This document shows, one piece after another, positions 1 through 9,315 of a stretch of 64,000 nt of DNA (positions within the stretch are counted from its first letter, which is position 1; each line of letters begins with the position of its first letter). Below the pieces are notes generated by a model. That model did no database searches. It saw nothing but the letters and a program-made list of their open reading frames with translations, and was not told the DNA's origin. Source of the stretch: Mesorhizobium sp. WSM3862 (GTDB taxonomy: Bacteria; Pseudomonadota; Alphaproteobacteria; Rhizobiales; Rhizobiaceae); NCBI RefSeq assembly GCF_002294985.1, contig NZ_NSGE01000002.1, positions 1 to 64,000 on the forward strand, read 5' to 3'. The position numbers were made by a program, and so were the translations under genes.

Positions 1-1
1 C

Positions 2-82
2 GGCGCGCAATCCGTCGTGAAGCCAGGCCGTCAGCGAGCACGCTTCCAGGCCGATCCGCTCAAGCGGCAAGCCGGTCTTCAT
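2..82 (-). pseudogene. IS110 transposase 5' fragment running off the window edge
   Basis: Reading leftward from an ATG at 82 the frame gives a start followed at once by a segment (LERIGLEACSLTAWLHDGLR) typical of IS110 transposases about 60 residues into the protein. A ribosome site (GGAAGGAGC) precedes the ATG. The usual N-terminal DEDD block is missing, so the copy has an internal deletion. Confidence 0.6.
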
Positions 83-214
83 GGCTGCTCCTTCCAAATG
101 TTTGTGGCGACTCACATCGACCACGTTTTCACATTTCGACAGGAGCAGCCGCCATCATCTGGCTCGGTCGAGACCCCAATCACCCCATCTGAATCCAAAA
201 AGGATGTTTTGATA

Positions 215-897
215 TCAAGCTCTTGCGAGCCTGCGTGTGAGCAGGCGAATGTGGGCGACGTGTATCCAGGCTTCTGCGGAAGCGATGGATTTCTCCCAGT
301 CCTTGGCCAGCCTGCGGCGTCGCCCCAGCCATGCGAATGTACGCTCCACGACCCAGCGGCGCGGCAGAACTCGAAGCCTTTGGCTTTGTCCGTCCGCTTG
401 ACGATCTCCATGGTGAACGTGCCGATCGTTTGCATCGCGCCCTTAAGCTTCGGCCCGGCATAGCCGCCGTCGGCGAAGACGTGTGCAGCCACGGCCAGCG
501 TTCGAGGATGGTCTTGAGGGCAGCCGGTGCGCCGTCCCGGTCCTGGATGTCGGCGGCATGGACGACGAGACCGACCATCAGGCCGATGGTGTCGACAACG
601 ATGTGACGCTTGCGCCCGTTGATCTTCTTTCCCGCGTCGAAGCCACGAATTCCGCCGCTTTCCGTGGTTTTGACCGATTGGCTGTCGATCACGCCCGCCG
701 TCGGGCTCGCTTCCCGACCCTCAGCCTCGCGCGCGGTCATGACGAGGCTGTTTCTGATGGTCCGCAACAGGCCCTCCTCGCGCCAGCGATAGAAATACTT
801 CTGCACCGTTCAGCGCCCATTCCGCATCGGGCAGATCGCTTGCGTAGCGGGCGCAACGCCGCTCATAATGCGCACGGGTGATTTCAGTCCAGGCCAT
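215..897 (-). pseudogene. IS5-family transposase, frameshifted
   Basis: DDE transposase of the IS5 family (IS1031-like) that would move a small IS. The start is at 897 (MAWTEITR, then RYASDLPDAEW). The middle, in another frame, shows VIDSQSVKTTESGG and KKINGRKRHIVVDT around the first catalytic Asp. The expected C-terminal pattern ([10 protein letters not shown]...RLAKDWEKS) is seen in a third frame and ends at 215. At least two frameshifts inactivate it. Confidence 0.85.
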
Positions 898-1297
898 CGT
901 GATCTCCATCGAATCTCGCAAATCCGACGGAATCACAGCCTGCTGAATCACTCAACTCTTTTTGGAACGGACACTGAGATGGCTGTCCTCTGCGAGTCCA
1001 TCAAGGACGCCGGGTAGGCTGCATGCACCGGCGAAGCGAACGGCCTGAGACTGTAGCAATGGGCTAAACTAGAAAATTTGACCAACTGAAACGCACCGCT
1101 TTCCGCTCACCAAGGCGCCAGCCCATGAACGAGTTCACGCGCACTTGGTGCTTTACTGCGAATTGGCCGCAAATACGCACTTTTCCCGCGGGACCTTCGG
1201 TCAAATCGACCGCTCTTCGCTGGCCCCATCGCCGTATGGTTAGCTGTTACGAGACCAAGTGGGATCGCGCACTGGAAACAAATGGGGACCGGTCATC
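898..1297. other. Intergenic, no gene seen
   Basis: About 400 bases upstream of the EhuB-like gene. It contains the outer end of the IS5 remnant near 900-1020. No convincing ORF or promoter was recognised in the rest. Confidence 0.5.
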
Positions 1298-2155
1298 ATG
1301 TTCAACTCACAAACTCCGAGCTTTACACGCTTTGCTGGTCTGCTGACGGCTTTTTGGGTCGGTACTGCAGGATCATGTTTTGCAGGTAGCCAGACCTTGG
1401 AACAGGCTAAGTCAGATGGTGTCACAATCGCCATCGCGAATGAGCCGCCCTACGCATTTATGGGAGCCGATGGTTCACCAACAGGGGCAGGTCCGGAACT
1501 TGACAAGGAGATATTGCGGGAAGCAGGCATCACGCTCTTTTCGGGAGCAGTGATGGAATACGGAGCAATGATACCCGCAGTGCAGTCCAAACGTGCGACG
1601 TTCGCATCGGTAGGGAGTCTACTGATAACTCCCGAGCGGTGTCAGGCTGTTATCTTTTCGGAACCTCTTATCTGTGACGGCCTTGCATTCATCCTGCCTA
1701 ACGCGCTAGCGAGCAAGATTAAAAATTTCAAAGACATCGCGGCTGCCGGATTGAAAGTCGGGGTGTGTGGAGGATGCGTCGAGCAGAAACTTGCATTGGA
1801 AGCCGGCAACTCAGCTGAAAAGGTCGTGGTTTATCCGGACGGCACAAGCGGGATGAAGCTTCTGGCGGATGGCAGAATTGATGTATTCGCTTATTCATCG
1901 ATAGGCGGTGCCGATCTTTACGATCGGCTCGCAGACCAAGTGAAGTTTAAGTACGCTGGCGTCGTTGATTTCCCATTTTCCTGCCAGGGCGCCGCTTTTA
2001 ACAAAGAAGACGTTGAGTTGAGGGACGCCTATAACAAAGGTATCGGCGCAATCCGCAAGAGCGGGAAATACATGGAAATCCTCAAGAAATTCAAGATGGA
2101 GGAAGCTGCGACCGGTCTTGACACAGTGAATACGCAACTTCTCTGTAGCAGATAG
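1298..2155 (+). CDS. EhuB-like ABC transporter substrate-binding protein (orphan)
   Basis: Periplasmic solute-binding protein of 285 residues in the polar amino acid/ectoine class. Residues 1-28 form a signal peptide ending near CFAGS. The mature protein shows the family pattern AIANEPPYAFMGADG, then MEYGAMIPAVQ, TPERCQAVIFSEP, an internal hinge region, and PDGTSGMKLLADGRIDV. The best comparison is the ectoine/hydroxyectoine binding protein EhuB. The ATG at 1298 is preferred over an in-frame ATG at 1259 because it begins the signal peptide. No permease or ATPase gene lies beside it, so it either serves a distant transporter or is left from a broken operon. An extra cysteine pair (GVCGGC) is unusual. 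The family is secure; the ligand is inference. Confidence 0.8.
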   Translation: MFNSQTPSFTRFAGLLTAFWVGTAGSCFAGSQTLEQAKSDGVTIAIANEPPYAFMGADGSPTGAGPELDKEILREAGITLFSGAVMEYGAMIPAVQSKRATFASVGSLLITPERCQAVIFSEPLICDGLAFILPNALASKIKNFKDIAAAGLKVGVCGGCVEQKLALEAGNSAEKVVVYPDGTSGMKLLADGRIDVFAYSSIGGADLYDRLADQVKFKYAGVVDFPFSCQGAAFNKEDVELRDAYNKGIGAIRKSGKYMEILKKFKMEEAATGLDTVNTQLLCSR

Positions 2156-2261
2156 GTCGGACCGGTGGGTCGGACAGGAAGTCTCTACCTTTGCGGCTTC
2201 GTGCCTTCGGCCGATCCTGTCGCCCATCCCAGCAGATCCACTCCGGTTGGAGTCGACGTTG

Positions 2262-2375
2262 TCCCGTTTCTATCAGTTTTGAGTTCGTTCCGGCATGGGT
2301 TGTGCCATGCTGAGCGGGTGAAGCGGCGGACGCTGGCGCGGAAGTTTTGGCATAGCGCGCGCGAGCGCGCTGGAC
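2262..2375 (-). pseudogene. IS3-family transposase C-terminal scrap
   Basis: Read leftward, the segment gives RYAKTSAPASAASPAQHGTT, closely matching the last 30 residues of the intact OrfB at 54390-54480 and its inverted-repeat end. Only this end is left. Confidence 0.75.
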
Positions 2376-2601
2376 TCTTCCGTGATCCAGCTCAAGCCGA
2401 TTGTTCAAGCATTTGCTCTTGCGAATCGCTATCGGCCAGCAATTCAGTTCCTTAAGTTTGTTAGAAATTGTGGAAAACTCCACACAGAACGCCTCTTAGT
2501 GAGCTCAATAAGGGAATTTAACGGAAAAAGTTCTTTGAGGCTTCCTAGGGCGTGAGTACGGAGACAGGCATTCAACCCCTTGATGATCGCATGAGGTTCG
2601 C

Positions 2602-4407
2602 ATGGTAACGTCGCGTCCGGAAATTGTCGGCACATTCGGGGTCGTCACCTCGACGCATTGGCTTGCCACCACAGTCGGCATTTCGATTCTGGAACGGGGG
2701 GGGAACGCCTTCGATGCTGCGGTCGCGGTCGGTTGTGTCCTGCACATCGTCGAGCCGGATATGAACGGTCCTGGCGGGGACGTGCCAATCGTGCTGTGGA
2801 GTGTCGCAAAAAAACGCGTAGACGTTGTCTGCGGACAAGGGGTTGCGCCTGCTGGGGCCAGCATCAGCAAGCTGCGAGACATGGGTTTCGATATCATGCC
2901 GGGTGCCGGACATCTGCCGGCTGTCGTGCCTGGCTCCTTTGGCGCATGGATGCTGCTCCTGCGCGACTACGGTACCATGCGGCCGCGCGATGTGCTTGCA
3001 CCGGCCATTTCAATCGCGCGGCATGGCTTCATAACCACACCTACGGTTGCTCGCATGCTAGGCGATGTCGAGGGCTTTTTCAAGCAGCATTGGCCCAGTT
3101 CGGCAGAAGTCTTCTTGCTCGGCGGCAGTGCTCCCCGGGCGGGAACACTCCTTTGTCTGCCCGCACAAGCTGAGACTTATGAGCGGATTGTGTGCGAATC
3201 AGAGTGCGTCGGTTCAGACCGCGACGCGCAGATCGAGGCAGCCCGGCGCGCCTGGTACGAGGGCTTCGTTGCAGAGGCGATCGACCACTTCTTCCGTCAA
3301 CCCGTCACGGATACATCGGGCCAAGCACATGCGGGATTCCTCACCGGTGACGACCTGGCACGTTGGAAGGCAGGCGTCGAAACACCACTAACCATCGATT
3401 ATGGAAAATATCGCGTCTGCAAACCCGGGCCGTGGGCGCAGAGCCCGGTGATGCTGCAGCAGCTAGCTCTGCTAAAGGGCTTCGACATCGCCGCAATGGA
3501 ACCGCTGGGGGCGGCGTTCGTCCATACCGTACAGGAATGTGCCAAACTAGCCTTCGCCGACCGCGACGCATTTTACGGAGACCCGGCATTTGCTGACGTG
3601 CCCATCGATCGCCTTCTCTCAAGCGAATACAACGAAGAGCGCCGGCGGCTGGTCGCAGGCGAAGCGTCTCAATACATACGCCCTGGTCGAATTGATGGCT
3701 ATGGTGGAAATATTTCGCTGCGCGCCTCGGGTTCCACCGACATGGCGCATAGTGAGATGATCGTTGCTATGAATCGCGACGGATTGATAAGGCAGAGCTG
3801 GGCTTCCTTCCTAGCAAAGAGTCATGGCGATACCTGCCACCTAGATATCATCGATCGGTGGGGAAATATGGTTTCGGCGACACCAAGCGGCGGATGGATG
3901 ACAGGATCGCCAGTGGTGCCTGGACTTGGGTTCAGCATATCCGCGCGCGGTCAGATGTTCCTGCTTGACGAACGTCACCCCAACGCACTGGTGCCTGGTA
4001 AACGACCCCGCACGACACTTACGCCGTCGTTGGCCTTGCGAGATGGCGAACCCTATCTCGTCTTCGGCACGCCCGGCGGCGACCAACAAGACCAATGGGC
4101 ACTTCATGCTTTCCTCCGGCACGTCGATCACGGCATGAACCTGCAGGAAGCGATCGACGCGCCCAGCTTTCATACAGCCCATCTGCTTGGGTCGTTTTAC
4201 CCACGCGAATGGGTGCCAGGCCACTTGGCAGTGGAAGCTGGGTTCCCGGGCAAGACGCTTGCCGAACTCGATCGCCGCGGTCATCACCTTGAGATATCCG
4301 GCGTATGGGGGCATTACAACTCGGTCAGTATGGCTGCGCGTGACGGCGGCATCCTGCGCGCGGGTGCGAGCCCGCGCCGTATGCAGTGCTATGCGATAGG
4401 TCGCTGA
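2602..4407 (+). CDS. Gamma-glutamyltransferase family protein
   Basis: A 601-residue Ntn-hydrolase that would cleave or transfer gamma-glutamyl groups, or hydrolyse a related amide. The N-terminal part has the family pattern GGNAFDAAVAVG near 30 and GPGGD near 57. The self-processing nucleophile is probably Thr411 in GDTCHLDIID, followed by DRWGNMVSATPSGGW. A C-terminal PGGDQQDQWALHAFL block completes the small subunit. No signal peptide is visible, so a cytoplasmic location is likely, unlike periplasmic E. coli Ggt. TCH instead of the usual TTH at the processing site is a mild deviation. A weak ribosome site (GAGG) precedes the ATG. It stands alone between IS remnants, about 450 bases after the EhuB-like gene and on the same strand. 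Substrate unknown. Confidence 0.85.
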   Translation: MVTSRPEIVGTFGVVTSTHWLATTVGISILERGGNAFDAAVAVGCVLHIVEPDMNGPGGDVPIVLWSVAKKRVDVVCGQGVAPAGASISKLRDMGFDIMPGAGHLPAVVPGSFGAWMLLLRDYGTMRPRDVLAPAISIARHGFITTPTVARMLGDVEGFFKQHWPSSAEVFLLGGSAPRAGTLLCLPAQAETYERIVCESECVGSDRDAQIEAARRAWYEGFVAEAIDHFFRQPVTDTSGQAHAGFLTGDDLARWKAGVETPLTIDYGKYRVCKPGPWAQSPVMLQQLALLKGFDIAAMEPLGAAFVHTVQECAKLAFADRDAFYGDPAFADVPIDRLLSSEYNEERRRLVAGEASQYIRPGRIDGYGGNISLRASGSTDMAHSEMIVAMNRDGLIRQSWASFLAKSHGDTCHLDIIDRWGNMVSATPSGGWMTGSPVVPGLGFSISARGQMFLLDERHPNALVPGKRPRTTLTPSLALRDGEPYLVFGTPGGDQQDQWALHAFLRHVDHGMNLQEAIDAPSFHTAHLLGSFYPREWVPGHLAVEAGFPGKTLAELDRRGHHLEISGVWGHYNSVSMAARDGGILRAGASPRRMQCYAIGR

Positions 4408-4659
4408 GGCGCATCAAGACGTTCCTGTTTTCTCCTGTCCGGGTCGATCCTGTCCCAGCACCTAACTTTATGTTCACGTCTGCTATATGGGGACCCAGCA
4501 AGGCGTATAGGATGGCAAAAGAACGCGGGCGCCCCGTGAATTGAGGCCATTGGTAAGCGCCACGACGCTCCCCTCGTGCGTCGCATGAGGTGAATGTGCC
4601 AAGAATCCCCGACCGCAAGAGACGGAGGGCCTACATCGGAGCAGACGGCAAAATCGACG
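4408..4659. other. Intergenic, unexplained
   Basis: An open frame from a GTG at 4590 reads into the IS66 remnant beginning near 4660, but its first 25 residues match nothing I recognise. Confidence 0.4.
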
Positions 4660-5035
4660 TCCATTTGGACGTCCCAACAGCTGGCTACGCAGGCCGGCTC
4701 GAGGTTCTGGAAGGTCAATGGGACGGCGGGTTCGCTCGGAGGCGGACAGCCCGGATTGCGGCCGAGAGCCTGATGCCGGGGGTGCAGGTGGCGGCGGTCG
4801 CCCCAAGCATGGCGCGACCCGCTGGCAGATCTAACGATTGGCGGCGTGCATCCGGATCAATACCACCTGCCGCTCGAAGCCGCGGAGATCGCGCAGGGTG
4901 TGCTCGACGCCGCGCACGAAAAGGCGCAGCAAGTCATCCAAGGGCCATTCGGACATTCGGACGACATCTCCGGTACGCGCCGGCGCAACCGCGGCCAGTT
5001 GCCGGCCCATCTGCCGCGGGTGGAGCGTAAGACCG
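4660..5035 (+). pseudogene. IS66 tnpA and tnpC remnants fused by deletion
   Basis: The first part (RLEVLEGQ, then ARIAAESLMPGVQVAAVA) resembles IS66 TnpA. From about 4850 it changes to the N-terminal region of TnpC (HLPLEAAEIAQGVLDAA, then RRNRGQLPAHLPRVE). TnpB and the joins are missing. The IS110 element begins just downstream and probably cut the rest of tnpC. Confidence 0.7.
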
Positions 5036-5132
5036 TATGTCCGCCTCTGTCGGTGAGGTGGCTCGCCCTACACTGCGCGTCCGAGGGTTGCTCGGGCGGG
5101 CCGAGCCGATCCTCATCACAGGAGGACGAGCC

Positions 5133-6248
5133 GTGGCAGATTATAGGGAAGCATTTGTCGGAATCGATGTCGCGAAGCTGAGGAACGCCATCGCGGTTGC
5201 GGACGCTGGCCGGGAGGGAGAGGTTCGCTTCTTCGGCGAGGTCGACGCGTCGGAAGAGAGCATGCGCCGAGTTATCTGGCGGATCGCCACCAAGTTCGAT
5301 CGGGTGTATTTCTGCTACGAGGCTGGCCCGACCGGCTATGGTCTCTATCGGCTGATCCGATCGTTGGGCCATGAATGCACTGTGGTCGCGCCATCGTTGA
5401 TTCCAAGGAAGCCCGGCGATCGAGTGAAGACAAACCGCCGGGATGCTCTTGCGTTGGCTCGGCTGCTGCGCGCCGGCGAACTGACCGCGGTTTGGGTTCC
5501 TGATGAAGGTCACGAAGCCATGCGGGATCTCGTCCGCGCCCGGGCGGCCGCGGTCGAGACGCTTCGCGTCCATCGGCAGCATGTGAGCGCCTTCATGCTC
5601 AAGCACGGGCGTATCTATCCCCGCAAGAAGGGCTGGACGATGCGCTATTTGCGCTGGCTCCAGGAGCAACCGTTCGATCACTCGGCGCATCAGATCGCGC
5701 TTCAGGAAATGGTCGAAGCGGTGCGTGTCTCGAAAGAACGGGTCGATCGGCTTGAGGGCGTGATCGAGGAGTTCGTTCCGGCTTGGTCGCTGGCGCCGAT
5801 CGTGCGGGCGCTCCAGACCCTGCGGGGCGTAGACCTGATTGTTGCGGTGACATTCGCCACCGAGGTTGGCGACGTGCAGCGGTTCGAGAGCCCGCGCCAA
5901 CTCATGGGGTATCTCGGCCTCGTCCCTGGAGAGCGATCGACCGGCGAGAGCGTCAGACGGGGCGGCATCACCAAGGCGGGGAACGGCCGCGTTCGCCATA
6001 TGCTGGTCGAGAGCGCATGGACCTATAGGCATCCGCCCAGGGTCGGTGCGAAGAAGCTGTACCGTCTGGAGCAGGCACCACCAAAGGTGCGGGAGATCGC
6101 CTGGAAGGCGCAGACCAGGCTGACGGCCCGCTATCGAATGTTGAGCGGACGCGGCAAGAGAACAACGGTGGTTTGCACAGCGATTGCCCGTGAACTGGCC
6201 GGCTTCATGTGGGCCGTTGCAAGGGAGGTGCAGGCGATCAGGTCGTAG
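5133..6248 (+). CDS. IS110-family transposase, apparently intact
   Basis: A 371-residue DEDD transposase with a RuvC-like N-terminal domain (FVGIDVAKLRNAIAV, YEAGPTGYGLYR, KTNRRDALALARLLRAGE) and a C-terminal transposase_20 domain (RQLMGYLGLVPGE, RRGGITKAGNGRVRH) carrying the conserved Ser region. The GTG at 5133 is preceded by an AGGAGG site, so it is chosen over an upstream ATG at 5037 that lies in the remnant. No frameshift is seen. IS110 elements lack long terminal inverted repeats, so exact ends were not set. Confidence 0.9.
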   Translation: MADYREAFVGIDVAKLRNAIAVADAGREGEVRFFGEVDASEESMRRVIWRIATKFDRVYFCYEAGPTGYGLYRLIRSLGHECTVVAPSLIPRKPGDRVKTNRRDALALARLLRAGELTAVWVPDEGHEAMRDLVRARAAAVETLRVHRQHVSAFMLKHGRIYPRKKGWTMRYLRWLQEQPFDHSAHQIALQEMVEAVRVSKERVDRLEGVIEEFVPAWSLAPIVRALQTLRGVDLIVAVTFATEVGDVQRFESPRQLMGYLGLVPGERSTGESVRRGGITKAGNGRVRHMLVESAWTYRHPPRVGAKKLYRLEQAPPKVREIAWKAQTRLTARYRMLSGRGKRTTVVCTAIARELAGFMWAVAREVQAIRS

Positions 6249-6537
6249 ACCGCTGCGATGGCTTTCATCTCGCGCATGGGCGGAGGCGGGACCACGGCAG
6301 GGGAATGCCCGTCAGACGCTTTGTGGCCGGCAAATCGACCGACGCCCGCAGTAAGATAGGAACAGCCCCGGACGCACAATCGGGAATGCGGTAGCCAACC
6401 CGCGCATCAGAGCTTGATCACCGACGTCCTTCAGTTCCGCCTCCACCCATACGCGATCATCAGAATGAGCAGCCGTTCCTCGGATCGGGCGACCTCCTGC
6501 GTTCCAAACCTTGACAGCGGACATCAGAGCGGTGTTA

Positions 6538-6735
6538 TCAGGCCACGGCCTGGATTTCGGGAGCGGCGGTGTAGGCCCAGGGCAGGAGATCGTCGATCTG
6601 GCTGTTGGGGAAGCCGTTGACGATCTTGGTGAGCACGTCGGCGAGATAGCCGAGCGGCTCGATGCCGTTGAGTTTGCAGGTTTCGATCAGCGTCGCGATG
6701 ACGGCCAATGCTCGGCGCCGCCGTCCGACGGGACC
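6538..6735 (-). pseudogene. IS66 TnpC C-terminal remnant
   Basis: Read leftward the segment gives TLIETCKLNGIEPLGYLADV and then QIDDLLPWAY before a stop at 6538, the conserved TnpC tail. It is on the opposite strand to the TnpC N-terminal remnant at 4850-5035, so the two are not simply one gene split by the IS110. Confidence 0.8.
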
Positions 6736-7195
6736 TCATGATGCCCGGATTCTAGGGCATGAGGTAGAGGTCGCCTATCCGTTCCACCCGCGGTTCCGGC
6801 GGCCCGCGATCGTGATTGCCGATCAGTTCCACAACGGCAGTCGTCATTTGACCCTGCGCTCAGGCGAGTGCCCATCCTTCCTGATTCCCGCATGGATGAT
6901 CGATCCAGCGGTCGCATCGGTCAAGACCACTGACTTTCCGCGCATTTCGGTTGCCCGACTTTTCGATCTTAGGGCGTTCCTGGACTCAGGCCTAGCCTGC
7001 AACCTTGGGGAAGAGATTCCCGAAGGAGGCGCTGATGGCGAAGCAGTGGACGCATGCGCAACAGGATCTGTTCGAGGAGCCGCCGCCAGCCATGAGGCTC
7101 GCGCCGGCGGAGCGGACGAAAGCGGTGGAGCAGCTGCAGGCACTCCTGATGGAGGCGATGGTGGCCGTGGCAGATCAGTTGGAGGCGGGCGATGA
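6662..7195 (+). CDS. DUF5372-like small protein with uncertain start
   Basis: From about 6758 the frame shows VAYPFHPRFRRP, DQFHNGSRHL, IPAWMIDP and ARLFDLRAFLDSG, which resembles DUF5372 proteins found upstream of serine recombinases. No good start lies next to the domain; the nearest ATG (6662) is inside the IS66 remnant, so the native 5' end may have been removed. The frame stays open to 7195, overlapping the next gene, but the part after about 6990 looks unlike the family. Function unknown; position suggests a partner of the recombinase. Confidence 0.5.
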   Translation: MPLSLQVSISVAMTANARRRRPTGPHDARILGHEVEVAYPFHPRFRRPAIVIADQFHNGSRHLTLRSGECPSFLIPAWMIDPAVASVKTTDFPRISVARLFDLRAFLDSGLACNLGEEIPEGGADGEAVDACATGSVRGAAASHEARAGGADESGGAAAGTPDGGDGGRGRSVGGGR

Positions 7196-7211
7196 CGAAG
7201 ATCACGGCTGA
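7035..7211 (+). CDS. Small hypothetical protein upstream of serine recombinase
   Basis: A 58-residue acidic protein (MAKQWTHAQQDLFEEPPPAM, ending EAGDDEDHG). A strong AGGAGG site precedes the ATG, and its last 20 bases overlap the recombinase start, which suggests translational coupling. No domain was recognised. It occupies the middle slot of a three-gene recombinase unit. Confidence 0.7.
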   Translation: MAKQWTHAQQDLFEEPPPAMRLAPAERTKAVEQLQALLMEAMVAVADQLEAGDDEDHG

Positions 7212-9315
7212 TCATCTGGTACGGAACGCCATCGTCTATGTCCGGCAATCGACGGCTTTCCAGGTTGCCCAGAACCTGGAAAGCCAGCGGCGGCAATATG
7301 GCCTGGCCGATCGGGCCCGCCAGTTGGGGTGGCCCGACGTCGAGGTGATCGATGACGATCTTGGCCGATCGGGCGGGGGCGCACGCCGGCCCGGCTTCGA
7401 AAAGCTTCTGGCGGCAATCTGCGAGGGCCGCGTCGGTGCCTTGCTCTCGCTGGAGGCTTCCCGGCTGGCGCGCAATGGGCGCGACTGGCATACGCTCCTG
7501 GAGTTCTGCGGTCTGGTCGGCACGCTGATTGTCGACGAGGACGGCGTCTACGACTCGGCCTCGCCCAACGACCGGCTCCTGCTCGGCATGAAGGGCACGA
7601 TGAGCGAGATGGAACTCTCGGTCTTTCGGCAACGCTCGACCGAAGCGATGAAGCAGAAGGCGCGCCTGGGCGAACTCTTCCTCACCGTGGCGATCGGCTA
7701 TGTGAAGGCTGGCGGAGACCGTATCGAGAAGGATGCAAATCGACGTGTCCAGGAGGCCATCGCGTTGGTGTTCCGCAAGTTCGCCGAGCTTCAGACGATC
7801 CGCCAAGTGCTGGTGTGGTGCAGGCAGGAAAAGGTTCTGTTGCCTGCCCTGGGCAACAGTGCGGCCGGCCGGGTTATCTGGCGCTTGCCTGTTTATCCGA
7901 CAGTTCATCACATGCTGACCAACCCCGTCTATGCCGGCGCCTACGCCTTCGGCCGCCGAACCGCGCGCGTGACGATCGAGAACGGGCGCAAGCGGGTGGT
8001 CCGGAGCATGCAGCGCGACTGGCGCAGCTGGGAGGTTTTGATCCGCGACCACCACGAGGGCTATATTGCCTGGGCCGAGTACGAAAGGAATCAACAGCTG
8101 ATCGCCGATAACACCAACGGCAAGCGGTTCATGAGCCGAGGCGCGGTCCGCACCGGCGAAGCTCTGCTGCCCGGCCTGCTCCGCTGCGCCCGGTGCGGCA
8201 AGAAGCTTCACGTCCGCTACGGCCAGACTTATCGTTACGAGTGCGTGGGCGCCTTCAACCAACTCGCGGCGGCGCGATGCGTCACCTTTGGCGGAATGCG
8301 CGTCGACCATGTGCTTGCCAAGGAAGTGCTGGACAGGCTCCAGCCTCTGGGCGTGGAAGCGGCACTGGCGGCCGTCGAAACGCTCAGTCAGCAGCGCTCG
8401 GAGAAGAAGAGCCAACTCGACCTAGCGCTGCAGCAAGCGCGTTACGAGGCTGCCAGGGCGCAGCGTCAGTACGACGCCGCCGATCCGGAGAACCGCCTTG
8501 TAGCTGGAGAACTGGAGCGGCGATGGAACGAACGGTTGGCTGCAGTTCGTGATCTTGAACTCGAGATGCATCAGCTCGATTCCGACAAGGCGCCGGCGCT
8601 GACCGAGGCCGACCGCGAGCGGCTCATGGCGCTCGGTCAGGACCTGGTTCGTGCTTGGGAGAGCCCCGGCACCACGCCAGAGACGCGCAAGAAGATCATC
8701 CGCACGGTCATCGCCGAGATCATCGTCGATGTCGTCGGCGATAACCTGGAGCTGATCATCCACTGGCAGGGCGGTGACCATACCCGTCTGATGGTGAAGC
8801 GGAACCGCGCCGGCCAGACGCGGTGGACTACCGACGCGGAAGTGGTCGACTTGGTTCGCGCCCTGGCTCGCCAGATTTCTGACGAAACGATCGCCGCGGT
8901 ACTCAACCGATCCGGTAAGACGACCGGGCATGGCAAGAGCTGGACACGGGGGCGTATCTGCTTCCTGCGCCATCAACATTACATCGCCGTCTATCGTGAC
9001 GGCGAGCGCGCCGAACGCGGAGAGGTTACGCTCGATGAGGCGGCCGCAGCCCTGACCCTCAGCCAATCGACCATCCGCCGTCTCATCACCGAGGGCGCTC
9101 TCCCGGCAGAACAACATTGCAAAGGCGCACCCTGGATCATTCGACACGCCGACCTTGAGCGAGAGGAGATACGCCGGCAGGCCGACCTACGCCGCTCACG
9201 ACGCCCGCCACCCGACGAGCGCCAGCCAATCTACTCGATCTTTCAACAGCATGACGGGATGAGCAGTATGAAGCACCATCGTCAGAGCCTGCGAAGAGTG
9301 CGTTCTTTCGGTTGA
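7192..9315 (+). CDS. Large serine recombinase
   Basis: A 707-residue site-specific recombinase. The resolvase domain at 1-160 has the nucleophile Ser20 in VYVRQST and the arginine-rich LSLEASRLARNGRDWH block near 90. A recombinase domain follows, then a zinc-ribbon segment (LRCARCGKKLHVRYG) near 330, a long coiled coil at about 400-470, and a MerR/excisionase-like helix-turn-helix near 620-670 (LDEAAAALTLSQSTIRRLI). Such enzymes integrate or excise mobile DNA in a directional way. The start has a GGAGG site and overlaps the preceding small gene. The final 25 residues (FQQHDGMSSMKHH onward) look unlike the rest and may be a read-through tail. No frameshift seen. Confidence 0.9.
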   Translation: MTKITADHLVRNAIVYVRQSTAFQVAQNLESQRRQYGLADRARQLGWPDVEVIDDDLGRSGGGARRPGFEKLLAAICEGRVGALLSLEASRLARNGRDWHTLLEFCGLVGTLIVDEDGVYDSASPNDRLLLGMKGTMSEMELSVFRQRSTEAMKQKARLGELFLTVAIGYVKAGGDRIEKDANRRVQEAIALVFRKFAELQTIRQVLVWCRQEKVLLPALGNSAAGRVIWRLPVYPTVHHMLTNPVYAGAYAFGRRTARVTIENGRKRVVRSMQRDWRSWEVLIRDHHEGYIAWAEYERNQQLIADNTNGKRFMSRGAVRTGEALLPGLLRCARCGKKLHVRYGQTYRYECVGAFNQLAAARCVTFGGMRVDHVLAKEVLDRLQPLGVEAALAAVETLSQQRSEKKSQLDLALQQARYEAARAQRQYDAADPENRLVAGELERRWNERLAAVRDLELEMHQLDSDKAPALTEADRERLMALGQDLVRAWESPGTTPETRKKIIRTVIAEIIVDVVGDNLELIIHWQGGDHTRLMVKRNRAGQTRWTTDAEVVDLVRALARQISDETIAAVLNRSGKTTGHGKSWTRGRICFLRHQHYIAVYRDGERAERGEVTLDEAAAALTLSQSTIRRLITEGALPAEQHCKGAPWIIRHADLEREEIRRQADLRRSRRPPPDERQPIYSIFQQHDGMSSMKHHRQSLRRVRSFG

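Noticed and set aside
4857..6032. 391-codon minus-strand frame
   Set aside because: Antisense to the intact IS110 transposase and with no family pattern.
6844..8415. Long open frame of 523 codons on the minus strand
   Set aside because: Antisense to the serine recombinase, which has clear motifs; open only because of high GC and codon bias.
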